DNA of 64,000 nucleotides, from assembly GCF_004684095.1 (NCBI RefSeq), contig NZ_SRII01000008.1:124001-188000 (forward strand), given 5' to 3'. The notes below the pieces were generated by a model. The model was not told the origin of the DNA. It was given only the letters and a program-made list of their open reading frames with translations, and made no database searches. Below, piece after piece: positions 14,981 through 23,006 of the stretch. Source of the DNA: Hymenobacter sp. UV11. GTDB lineage: Bacteria > Bacteroidota > Bacteroidia > Cytophagales > Hymenobacteraceae. Position 1 is the first letter of the stretch, and each line of letters opens with the position of its first letter. Position numbers and translations under genes: made by a program.

Positions 14981-16416
14981 CGGGCCCGGCCGCTGTCCAC
15001 TACCTTTTGCAGCAGCAGCTGGGTGTCGGGGGGTAGGGCGCTGAGAATATCGAGGCCCGAGGCGGCTTCAATGGCGTCCACGGTGGTCAGGTACTGGTTC
15101 CACTGCGGGCCGATGCTGTTGTCGTTGGGCGTGTCGATGGCCACCACGCGGCCCTGGCCGGCGATAATGCGCTGGAGGTCGTTGCTGCCTTCGGGCAGAA
15201 ACACGATTACCTTCCAGATGTGAGCAGGCACCGTCACGCGGCCCTGGTCGAGGGTGCTGGCGGGGCCGTTTTTGCCGGTGCCGCCGCGGCCGTAGCTACC
15301 CATGAGCACGTAGGCTTCCTGGCCGGCTTCGACTTGGGCGCGGGTATATTCTTCGAGGTGCGCCCAGGTTTGCTGGTTGTTTTGGGGTGCCTGGGGCACC
15401 ATGTTGCTCATCAGGAAAGTGGCCGAGTTGTCGTCGAGGCTGGCCGTGCGGTCGGCGCTGGGGCAGTTGTGGCCCTTGTCGAAGCCCGAGCCCGAGTAGC
15501 TCTGCGGCGCCACCGCGTAGAACTGCCGGGGTAGGCCGGGGTCGGCCCGAAAGTCGTTCTGGCGCGGCGCCCGCTTGCTGAGGTCGGTGCGGCCCACGTG
15601 CCAACTCGTCCACACCGGAATGCCGCGCTGGGCATTGTAGCCCGTTGTGTACTGCGGATGCGTGTAGAGGTAGTTGGTGGTATTGCTGGGGTCGGAAGTT
15701 GCACCGCTGGGGTTACCAAGCAGCAGGTTATCGTTGTCGCCGGCCATGCCGGGCGCTTGGCGCGTGGGCGAGGGGGTAGGGGCCGGGTTATTGCGGTTTT
15801 TAAAGTAGTCGTTAGATGAAGAAGCGGGGGTAGGGGCCGCCGGCCGGGCGGCGGGTGCAGCAGATGCCACGCCGCCGGCCGTTTCGATACGAATGTCATC
15901 GAGATTGAGCCGGTTTTTGCCCGCGTCCGTCTTGCGAATTTCCAGGCGTAGCGGCTCATTGGCCAGGCCCGCAAACGCCACGGTGCGCAGCGTGGCGCCG
16001 CTGGCGGTCTGCGGCAGGCCGTTGCGCTGCCAGCTGCGGCCGTGGTCGCGGCTCACCCACAGCTCCCAGGTGCTGGGGCCATCCTGGCCGTAGGCCGCCG
16101 CCAAAATGCTGATTTTGCGGACCCCGGCCGGCGCGTCAAACTGCATCGTGAGCTTGCCCCCGGCGCGCAGGCGGGCGGCGCGCTCACCGTCCTTGTGGTC
16201 TTGCTCGGTGCTGCCAATGAGGGCGTTGGTAAACAGCCACGGGCCGGTGGTCAGTTGCTCATCGGCCGTTTCGTAGCTGCCTTTCGAGCCACTTTCGAAG
16301 GTTTCGGGAAAAGCCGCCGCCTGGTTGGGCACGCCCACGGTGGCAGTTTGGGAGGGGGTAGCGGGCGAGCAGGCGAGCAGGCCAAAAACGGCCAGCAGGT
16401 GGAACGGGAAGCGCAT
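14977..16416 (-). CDS. NucA-like DNA/RNA non-specific endonuclease lipoprotein
   Basis: About 479 residues. The signal peptide ends in lipobox GLLAC, so a lipid-anchored exported protein is expected. Residues about 25-175 form a beta-sandwich common in Bacteroidota secreted proteins (ESGSKGSYE, DGPSTWELWVSRDHG, NLDDIRIE). After a low-complexity Pro/Ser/Ala linker comes the beta-beta-alpha metal nuclease: FDKGHNCPSADRTAS with catalytic His near 316 (DRGH is the usual motif; DKGH here) and FLMSNMVPQAPQNNQQTW with the metal-binding Asn. The strings parallel Anabaena NucA. It may degrade extracellular nucleic acid. The ATG at 16416 precedes the signal peptide; TACCTTGC just upstream is a near-consensus -7 box. 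Confidence 0.9.
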   Translation of the reverse strand: MRFPFHLLAVFGLLACSPATPSQTATVGVPNQAAAFPETFESGSKGSYETADEQLTTGPWLFTNALIGSTEQDHKDGERAARLRAGGKLTMQFDAPAGVRKISILAAAYGQDGPSTWELWVSRDHGRSWQRNGLPQTASGATLRTVAFAGLANEPLRLEIRKTDAGKNRLNLDDIRIETAGGVASAAPAARPAAPTPASSSNDYFKNRNNPAPTPSPTRQAPGMAGDNDNLLLGNPSGATSDPSNTTNYLYTHPQYTTGYNAQRGIPVWTSWHVGRTDLSKRAPRQNDFRADPGLPRQFYAVAPQSYSGSGFDKGHNCPSADRTASLDDNSATFLMSNMVPQAPQNNQQTWAHLEEYTRAQVEAGQEAYVLMGSYGRGGTGKNGPASTLDQGRVTVPAHIWKVIVFLPEGSNDLQRIIAGQGRVVAIDTPNDNSIGPQWNQYLTTVDAIEAASGLDILSALPPDTQLLLQKVVDSGRAR

Positions 16417-16476
16417 GGGCAACGAAAAAAGGGAACGCCCCCGCAAGGTAGCGCCGCTGCCAATTGCCCCGGCCTG

Positions 16477-17817
16477 CTAGCTGGCCGCCGGCCCACAGTC
16501 CAGCTCCGGGGCGGGCCGGCCATCGGGGCCGGTCGGGTTCTGCACGATGACGCGGGTGCCGCGCTGGTCTGTAAAGAGCCGGTAGCTCCAGTTGGCCAGC
16601 ACCACCAGCTTGTTGCGAAAGCCCGATAGGTAGTAGATGTGCACCAGCAGCCAGGTCAGCCAGGCGGGCAGGCCGCTCAGGTGCAGGCCGCCGGGCAGGT
16701 CGGCCACGGCGCGGCCCTTGCCCGCGATGGCCAGCGTGCCTTTGTCGAGGTAGGCAAATGGCTGCCAGACCTCCCCCCGCACCTGGCGCGCCAGGTTCTG
16801 GCCCAGGTTGGTGCCCTGCTGCATGGCGGGCGGGGCCACCTGCGGGTGGCCTTTGGGATAGTCCTTGGTTTTCATCAAAGCCACGTCGCCGAGGGCAAAC
16901 ACGTGCTGGTAGCCCTGCACCATATTAAAGGCATTGACCAGGTAGCGGCCGTGCTCCAGGCGGTCGGCGGGCAGGCCGGGCAAGGTAGCGCCCGTGACGC
17001 CGGCCGCCCACACCAGCGTGCGGGCCGGAATCTCCTCGCCATCCTTCAGCTTCACCTTTTGCCCGTCGTATGACTCAACCAGCTGCTTGAGCTTAACAAT
17101 GACACCCAGCTTTTCGAGGTACTGCTGCGCGTGCCGGCTGGCGTAGGCCGACATGGGCGGCAGCACCCGGTCTTCGCCCTCCACCAGGTAAATGTGGAGC
17201 TGCCCGAGGTCGAGGTCGGGGTAGTCCTGGGGTAGCACGTGGCGGCGCATCTCGGCCAGCGAGGCGGCCAGCTCCACGCCGGTGGGGCCGGCCCCGGCAA
17301 TCACAAAATTGAGCAGGCGCTGCCGCTCGGCCGGGTCGCGCGCCAGGCTGGCCTGCTCGAAGCTGTGCAGCAGCTGGTGCCGCAGGCGCACGGCCTCGCC
17401 AATGTCTTTGAGACCGAAGGAATTTTGCGCAATCTCCTGGTTGTCAAAGTAATTGGACTTGGTACCGGTGGCCAGCACCAGGTAGTCAAACGGCAGGTCG
17501 CCGATGGGCGTGTGCACCACTCGCGCGGCCGGGTCGAGGCCCGTAGCGCACACGCAGCGAAAATGAAAGTCGGCGTGGTCGTCAAACAGCTGCCGCAGCG
17601 GCTCGCCCACCGATTCCGACTCCAACCCCGCCGTGGCCACCTGGTAGAGCAGCGGCCAGAAACCGTGGTAGTTGATTTTGCTCAGCAGCACCACCTGAAA
17701 TTGGCCGCCGGGTAGGTTTTTGATAAGATTAACGGCCGCGAAACCGCCCCCCACCACGACGACGCGCGGCTTGGTGGTATCCGGGATATTGAGCGCGAGT
17801 TGGCCGGCAGGCAGCAT
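16477..17817 (-). CDS. ndh: Type II NADH:quinone oxidoreductase-like flavoprotein
   Basis: 446 residues. VVVVGGGFAAVNLIKNL is the FAD-binding GxGxxA/G loop; FVIAGAGPTGVELAASLAEM is the NAD(P)H loop; FALGDVALMKTKDYPKGHPQVAPPAMQQG is interrupted by the NDH-2 quinone-site pattern AQxAxQQG-like APPAMQQG. The C-terminal WLTWLLVHIYYLSGFRNKL is the amphipathic membrane-anchoring helix seen in NDH-2. It should feed electrons from NADH to menaquinone without proton pumping. It runs away from the AAA/PIN-like island, with 180 bases between the two starts. Confidence 0.9.
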   Translation of the reverse strand: MLPAGQLALNIPDTTKPRVVVVGGGFAAVNLIKNLPGGQFQVVLLSKINYHGFWPLLYQVATAGLESESVGEPLRQLFDDHADFHFRCVCATGLDPAARVVHTPIGDLPFDYLVLATGTKSNYFDNQEIAQNSFGLKDIGEAVRLRHQLLHSFEQASLARDPAERQRLLNFVIAGAGPTGVELAASLAEMRRHVLPQDYPDLDLGQLHIYLVEGEDRVLPPMSAYASRHAQQYLEKLGVIVKLKQLVESYDGQKVKLKDGEEIPARTLVWAAGVTGATLPGLPADRLEHGRYLVNAFNMVQGYQHVFALGDVALMKTKDYPKGHPQVAPPAMQQGTNLGQNLARQVRGEVWQPFAYLDKGTLAIAGKGRAVADLPGGLHLSGLPAWLTWLLVHIYYLSGFRNKLVVLANWSYRLFTDQRGTRVIVQNPTGPDGRPAPELDCGPAAS

Positions 17818-17997
17818 AGCAGGTTGGGTTGGTACTGCTGGCTATACGGAATTTTCTGAGCAAGTGCCTATCAATCAGCATGAAGATTTGCTGAATTGGC
17901 CGGGGGTAGGGGGTATGTGAAAGAAGTCTTAAAGCTGACATTTACCCAAAACCTACTCTCAGGTAGCGCTTATCTTATCCATCCCGTACTTTGCCAC

Positions 17998-19362
17998 ATG
18001 GCTACCAAACGCACTACTTCTCTTACCCCCCCGCCCGTGCCCAACCGGCCGCCCTATATGCTCATCGAAGAAATTCGGGTGCAGGGCTACAAATCCTTGG
18101 TTGATGCTACGCTGCACGTGCGGCCACTGACGCTGCTGGCTGGTACTAATAGCTCGGGTAAATCGAGTATTATGCAGCCGATACTATTGATTAAGCAGAC
18201 GATGGAAGCGCCGTATCAGCCGGTTGGGGCGCTGGTGCTGGATGGCGCACACGTGCAGGCGGAAACAGCAAAGGAGTTACTGAGTAAACTCAAACCTGAG
18301 CATAATATATTTTCTGTGATAGTTAGTGGAAGAAATATATTTAGTGATAAAAATCTTGTTCGTCCAATTTATCTTGAATTCGCTTACGAATTAGATGAAG
18401 TGAATTTTTTATACAAATACCAAAGGGTATTTCAGCCTGTTCAGGGAGAGGTTTTTTTAACTCCTGTTGAATGGAAAGTCCCTTACATACCTGATGGATT
18501 TGACGATGATACAGGAAAAATTATCCGTGAAAATGCTTTTTTAGGAATTACGTTTTATAATAATGATAAAAAAAAGTTAAATAACGGGGTGACAGGTGCT
18601 GGATTTAATCCAACTTTTGCTTTGCAGCCAACAATCGCAAATATTGCGCATATACCTGGACTACGTAATGCCCCTAAGAGAAATTATGTAAATTCATTAT
18701 TTGACTATCAAGTCAAAGGAACTTTTGACTCATATGTTGCGGGTACTATTAATCAATGGCAGCAACAGAATAACATCGAAGCCCTAGCCCAATTAAATAA
18801 CTCTCTTCAACGCCTGGGCCTTACCAATGCCGTCATGGCGAAGGTAAAAAACGCTAACGAAGTAGAATTAAGCGTAAACCGTCTGCCCTCTGCTTCCAAG
18901 GCCAAGCCGCGCAAAGCCGATATGGTAAATATAGCCGACGTGGGAATCGGTGTGTCGCAATTGTTGCCAATATTAGTAGCGCTCATCGCAGCGCAGGAAG
19001 GACAGATTGTATATATCGAGCAGCCTGAGCTTCACTTACATCCCCGCGCTCAGGTAGCAATGGGCGAATTGCTGGCTGAAGCTGCTAACCGAGGTGTGCG
19101 CGTAATTGTAGAAACGCACAGCAGCCTGTTGCTGCTGACGATTCAAACACTTATTGCGCAGGGCAAAATTGCTAATACAGATGTGGGCCTGCACTGGTTT
19201 ACCCGCGATGCGAAAGGCGCTACCAATGTTCAATATGTAGTGCCCGACGAGGATGGCGCGTATGGAGAATGGCCCGAAGATTTTAGTGAGATAGAATTAA
19301 AAGCGCAGGATGCCTACCTCACAGCGGTTGGCTTGCGGCAGTTCGGGGAGGCTGCTAAATGA
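17998..19362 (+). CDS. AAA ATPase of OLD/DUF3696 type, first gene of a two-gene island
   Basis: About 454 residues. MLIEEIRVQGYKSL starts the ABC/SMC-like ATPase head; GTNSSGKSS at 49-57 is Walker A; IADVGIGVSQLLPILVAL is a signature-like segment; GQIVYIEQPELHLHP near 335 is Walker B; VETHSSLLLLTIQ near 370 is the switch-His region; the tail YGEWPEDFSEIELKAQD fits DUF3696. No TOPRIM domain is seen. Residues about 98-265 are encoded by much more AT-rich DNA than the ends, suggesting foreign origin. The next gene overlaps by ATGA, implying translational coupling. The predicted role is anti-phage or nucleic-acid-dependent regulation of its partner; this is inference. An alternative start is the Met at 18058. 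Confidence 0.85.
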   Translation: MATKRTTSLTPPPVPNRPPYMLIEEIRVQGYKSLVDATLHVRPLTLLAGTNSSGKSSIMQPILLIKQTMEAPYQPVGALVLDGAHVQAETAKELLSKLKPEHNIFSVIVSGRNIFSDKNLVRPIYLEFAYELDEVNFLYKYQRVFQPVQGEVFLTPVEWKVPYIPDGFDDDTGKIIRENAFLGITFYNNDKKKLNNGVTGAGFNPTFALQPTIANIAHIPGLRNAPKRNYVNSLFDYQVKGTFDSYVAGTINQWQQQNNIEALAQLNNSLQRLGLTNAVMAKVKNANEVELSVNRLPSASKAKPRKADMVNIADVGIGVSQLLPILVALIAAQEGQIVYIEQPELHLHPRAQVAMGELLAEAANRGVRVIVETHSSLLLLTIQTLIAQGKIANTDVGLHWFTRDAKGATNVQYVVPDEDGAYGEWPEDFSEIELKAQDAYLTAVGLRQFGEAAK

Positions 19363-19892
19363 GGCTGCCTACTACCTCCCGCCGTATCGTGGTTGATACT
19401 AATGTGGCGCGCTCGGCCAGTGAAAGTCAGCACCCGGTTTCGGATGCTTGCCGACAAGTATTGCAAACAATTATTGACAAGCAACACCGGGTAGTGCTCA
19501 CGGCTACCCAGAAAGAGGAATGGCAAAAGCATAAATCAGCTTTTACACGAGGTTGGCTCGTACAAATGGCTTCCAGAAAGCTATGGCATTCATTAGTGCC
19601 GGAACCAGACAGTGGCTTAACTGACCGTATTTATCAGCTTGACTGCACTGCTAAAACCCGACGGGAGATGCTGAAGGATGTGCATTTATTGGAAAATGCA
19701 TTAGCTACTGACCACGCGGTAGTGTCGCAGGAAACGAATGTCTTAGCACTGTTTACCACACATGCGCAACCTATGGAAATTCCCCGGCCAGTCGCATGGG
19801 TGAATCCAACCGAAGATATTGCGCGCTGCATTACTTGGCTCGAAGCTGGGGCCTCCATTGAATCAGTCCGGTGTGTGCCTGCCGGAATATAA
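19359..19892 (+). CDS. PIN-like protein coupled to the AAA ATPase
   Basis: 177 residues. The start RRIVVDTNVARSA resembles the first strand and catalytic Asp of PIN nucleases. TATQKEEWQKH may provide an acidic helix residue, and MLKDVHLLENALATDHAVVSQETNVL matches the later PIN pattern in which Asp-rich helix and strand bring further acids, although some canonical Asp positions are Glu here. The C-terminal WVNPTEDIARCITWLEAGA is unlike VapC. It starts inside the last codon of the ATPase gene (ATGA overlap), so the two are surely one unit. I infer an RNase-like effector; the PIN assignment is not certain. Confidence 0.7.
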   Translation: MRLPTTSRRIVVDTNVARSASESQHPVSDACRQVLQTIIDKQHRVVLTATQKEEWQKHKSAFTRGWLVQMASRKLWHSLVPEPDSGLTDRIYQLDCTAKTRREMLKDVHLLENALATDHAVVSQETNVLALFTTHAQPMEIPRPVAWVNPTEDIARCITWLEAGASIESVRCVPAGI

Positions 19893-19908
19893 TTACCGAT
19901 AACGCCCC

Positions 19909-21678
19909 ATGAAACTCCGCTACCTGCCTTTGCTCGCGCTCGCCCTGCCCGCCTGCACTAGCAACTCGTCCAAAACCAGCGCCGACCAGCCGGCTGCCAC
20001 GCCCGCCGATGCGCGCTTCGACCGCTTCAAAGGCCAGTTTATCCTCGATTTCTGGCGGCAGAATCCGGAGGCGGCCGCGTCGGCCGGCTTTCATAAATAC
20101 GACTCGCTGCTTGTGATTCCCAGCGACGCGCAACGCCGCAGCGATGCCGCCTTCATCACCCAAAATCTGGGTACGCTCGGCGGCTTCACGCTCGACAGCC
20201 TCTCGCCTAATAATCAAATCGACTACCACCTGCTCACCAACGAGCTGCGCTCGGAGCGCTGGTACGCCGACACGCTCAAAAATTGGCAGTGGAACCCTGC
20301 CAGCTACAACCTCGGTGCCAGCGTGGGCGACCTGCTCAATGGCCACTACTACCCCCTTGACCGCCGCCTGCGCAACATCTCCGACAAGCTGGCCCAGGCC
20401 GGTGCCTACTACGCCGCCGCCAAGGCCAATATCACCCGGCCCACCCGCGAGCACGCCGCGCTGGGCGTGCAGCAAAACGAGGGCGGCCTGGCCGTGCTGG
20501 GCGCCGCCCTGGCCGACTCGGTGCGCCGCTCGGGCCTGAGCGCGGCCGAAAAGCAGTTGCTACGTCAGCGCATTGCGGGGGCGCAGGCGGCCGTGCAGGG
20601 CTACATTGGTTTTCTGAAAAATGACGTGCTGACCAAGGGCACCGACTTCCGCTCATTCCGCATCGGCAAGGCATTGTTTGACCGGAAATTTGCGCTCGAT
20701 ATCCAGTCGCGCTACTCGGCTGAGGAGGTGTTCAAGTTGGCCCAAACGCACAAGGCCGAGCTGCTGCACGACATGGGCCGGCGGGCGGCGCGGCTCTTCC
20801 CGAAGTACTGCACCGGCCAGCCCATGCCCAAGGATACACTGCGGCTCATTCGCCAGGTCATTGACCAGCTGACGCTGAAGCACGCCCCGCGCGACGGCTT
20901 CGTGGACGCGGTGAAACGCCAGATTCCGACCCTCACCAAGTTCGTGAACGACCACGACCTGCTGACCCAGGACCCCAGCAAGCCACTGGTGGTGCGCGAA
21001 ACGCCGGGCTACATGCGCGGCAGCGGCGCGGGCGCCAGCGTATCGGCCCCCGGCCCCTACGATACCAAGGCCAACACGTATTATAACGTAGAGCCCCTAC
21101 CCCCCACCTGGACGGCCGCCCAGGCCGAGAGCTACCTGCGTGAGTACAACGACTATACCCTGCAGATTCTCAACATCCACGAGGCCATTCCGGGGCACTA
21201 CACGCAGCTCGTGTACGCCAACCGCTCGCCCTCGCTGGTGAAGAGCATTTTTGGCAATGGGGCCATGGTGGAGGGCTGGGCCGTGTACGCCGAGCGCATG
21301 ATGCTGGAAAGTGGCTACGGCAACAATTCGGACGAAATCTGGCTGCTGTGGGACAAGTGGAACATGCGCTCGACGCTGAACGCGGTGGTCGATAACCTCA
21401 TCCAGACCCAAAACGCCAGCGAGGCCGACGTGGTGAAATTGCTCACCGGCGCGGGCTTTCAGGAAGAGGCCGAAGCCCGCAACAAGTGGCACCGCGCCAC
21501 GCTCAGCCAGGTGCAGCTCAGCTCGTATTTCACGGGCTACACCGAGATTGTGGCCCTGCGCGAGGAAGTCAAGAAGCGGGAGGGTAGCAAGTTCAACCTC
21601 AAGAACTTCAACGAGCAATTCCTGAGCTATGGCAGCGCCCCGGTCAGGTACATTCGCCAGCTGATGCTGCGGCGCTAG
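19909..21678 (+). CDS. DUF885 family lipoprotein (putative metallo-dipeptidase/carboxypeptidase)
   Basis: 589 residues. The N-terminus MKLRYLPLLALALPACTS has a lipobox (LPAC), giving a lipid-anchored exported protein. The long mostly helical body carries the DUF885 metal motif NIHEAIPGHYTQL and the downstream GAMVEGWAVYAERMMLE with a further Glu, the typical HExxxGH and EGWA(x)Y(x)E pair. Family members are thought to be zinc peptidases. Length is normal for the family. It begins 17 bases after the PIN-like gene, but its base composition is that of the host and it is probably unrelated to the island. Confidence 0.88.
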   Translation: MKLRYLPLLALALPACTSNSSKTSADQPAATPADARFDRFKGQFILDFWRQNPEAAASAGFHKYDSLLVIPSDAQRRSDAAFITQNLGTLGGFTLDSLSPNNQIDYHLLTNELRSERWYADTLKNWQWNPASYNLGASVGDLLNGHYYPLDRRLRNISDKLAQAGAYYAAAKANITRPTREHAALGVQQNEGGLAVLGAALADSVRRSGLSAAEKQLLRQRIAGAQAAVQGYIGFLKNDVLTKGTDFRSFRIGKALFDRKFALDIQSRYSAEEVFKLAQTHKAELLHDMGRRAARLFPKYCTGQPMPKDTLRLIRQVIDQLTLKHAPRDGFVDAVKRQIPTLTKFVNDHDLLTQDPSKPLVVRETPGYMRGSGAGASVSAPGPYDTKANTYYNVEPLPPTWTAAQAESYLREYNDYTLQILNIHEAIPGHYTQLVYANRSPSLVKSIFGNGAMVEGWAVYAERMMLESGYGNNSDEIWLLWDKWNMRSTLNAVVDNLIQTQNASEADVVKLLTGAGFQEEAEARNKWHRATLSQVQLSSYFTGYTEIVALREEVKKREGSKFNLKNFNEQFLSYGSAPVRYIRQLMLRR

Positions 21679-21750
21679 GCGTATCTTTACCCTGCGAACT
21701 TTTGGGCAGAGCCGCCGGTTTGGCGCCTACTATCTCCTACGCCCTTTTAT

Positions 21751-22107
21751 ATGACTGAAGAAGCCCGCCAGCAAGTAGTCGATACCGACGACGAGCAACT
21801 GCGCCGCCTCACCCACGAGCACCTGAAGGTATTTGCCAAGTTTACCTCTGACAACTGCGCGGCCTGCGAACTGTTGGCGCCCCCCTTCGCCAAGTTTGTG
21901 GAAGACCCTCAGAACGTAGGTATCCTGTTTGTACGCCTCGACTCGGACCAGAACCCGGTGGCTAAGAAAATGATGCTGGAAAAAGTAGCCCCTTTTTTCG
22001 TGAGCTACTGCCAGGGCCGGCTCATCGAGTGCGACGCCCTCACCGAAGAGGCGCACGTAGTGGCCCAGCTCGACCGCCTGCGGGCTTTTATACCCGTGAA
22101 CGGGTAG
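21751..22107 (+). CDS. Thioredoxin-fold protein with CAAC motif
   Basis: 118 residues. The thioredoxin pattern is visible: a strand VFAKFTSDNCAACELLAPPFAKF with C-A-A-C in place of CGPC, ILFVRLDSDQNPVAKKMML, then VAPFFVSYCQGRLIECD where the cis-Pro position (VAPF) is present. The protein is cytosolic, as no signal peptide is seen. An additional Cys pair lies near 86-92. It may be a reductase or chaperone-like redox protein. TATCTTTA at 21682-21689 is a near-consensus -7 box 62 bases upstream. Confidence 0.78.
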   Translation: MTEEARQQVVDTDDEQLRRLTHEHLKVFAKFTSDNCAACELLAPPFAKFVEDPQNVGILFVRLDSDQNPVAKKMMLEKVAPFFVSYCQGRLIECDALTEEAHVVAQLDRLRAFIPVNG

Positions 22108-22137
22108 GGAGCAGTCAGGCTTGTTCCTAAATAAAGT

Positions 22138-22184
22138 AGAACGTCATACTTCGGCGAGCGGCCGCTGGATGAGCATGACGTTCT
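22138..22184. repeat. Shortened inverted repeat, family A remnant
   Basis: AGAACGTCAT (22138-22147) and ATGACGTTCT (22175-22184) are the outer ends of family A, while the interior has been lost or replaced by CGGCGAGCGGCCGCTGGATGA-type sequence. It lies between the thioredoxin-like and YdcF genes and looks like a decayed copy. Confidence 0.6.
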
Positions 22185-22225
22185 GATTATTACCTAAATA
22201 GCTGCCACCCGCAAGCCACCGCCTT

Positions 22226-22993
22226 TTGTTCTTTCTACTCTCCAAGCTGCTCGATTTTGTGCTGCTGCCCACCCTGTGGCTGGTGGGCCTGCTGCTGCTG
22301 GCCTGGCTGGCGCGGCCCGGCGGCCGGGCGCGACGCTACTGCCTGGGCGCGGCGGTGCTGCTGGCCGTGCTGGGCACCAACAATGTGCTCCTCAACGAGG
22401 TGCTCCTGGCCTGGGAAACGCCCCCCGTGGCTTTGGCTGCCCTACCCCCCGCCGATGCGGCGGTGCTGCTTACAGGCATTACCAAGCACGATAAATCGCC
22501 CCCCGACCGGGTGTACTTGGGGCGCGGGGCCGACCGCTTCACCAACGCCCTGTGGCTGTTCCGGTCGGGGCGGGTGCGCCGCATCATCATCTCGGGTGGG
22601 TCGAGCGCGGTGCTGGGCGCGTCGCCCACCGAGGCCGACGAGCTGCGCACCCTGCTGCGCCTGGCTGGCGTGCCCGATTCGGCTATTCTCGTGGAAGACC
22701 GCAGCCGCAATACCCACGAGAACGCGCTCTTTACCAAAGCTTTGCTGCAGCAGCACCCCGATATAAAATCGCTGGTGCTCGTGACCTCGGCCTACCACGA
22801 GCGGCGGGCACTGGGCTGCTTTGCCAGGGTAGGGCTGCACCCGCGGCCGTTTCCGGCCGACTTCCGCGGGAGTGACCGTAGCTGGATGCCCAACTACTGG
22901 CTGATGCCCGACTCCGACGCCCTCACGCTATGGAGCCTGCTGCTGCACGAACTAGCCGGCTACGTGGTGTACAAAGTAGCCGGCTATTGCTGA
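22226..22993 (+). CDS. YdcF/ElyC-like DUF218 membrane protein
   Basis: 255 residues. Two N-terminal membrane segments (LLDFVLLPTLWLVGLLLLAWL and YCLGAAVLLAVLGTN) precede a DUF218 domain: AAVLLTGITKHD, FTNALWLFRSGRVRRIIISGGSS, TEADELRTLLRLAGVP, ILVEDRSRNTHENA and SLVLVTSAYHERRAL. Those SGG, SRNTxENA and TSAYHxRRA motifs are diagnostic. ElyC/SanA-type relatives act in envelope integrity and peptidoglycan lipid carrier metabolism. The start is a TTG at 22226; no ATG is available before the first membrane helix. Confidence 0.87.
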   Translation: MFFLLSKLLDFVLLPTLWLVGLLLLAWLARPGGRARRYCLGAAVLLAVLGTNNVLLNEVLLAWETPPVALAALPPADAAVLLTGITKHDKSPPDRVYLGRGADRFTNALWLFRSGRVRRIIISGGSSAVLGASPTEADELRTLLRLAGVPDSAILVEDRSRNTHENALFTKALLQQHPDIKSLVLVTSAYHERRALGCFARVGLHPRPFPADFRGSDRSWMPNYWLMPDSDALTLWSLLLHELAGYVVYKVAGYC

Positions 22994-23006
22994 GGCAGCT
23001 TGGTCG

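Noticed and set aside
15100..15500. Nuclease at 14977-16416 as a type VI or colicin-like toxin with the HIT fusion as its immunity protein
   Set aside because: The nuclease has a lipoprotein signal and a normal NucA-like layout, there are no toxin delivery domains, and two other genes lie between the loci.
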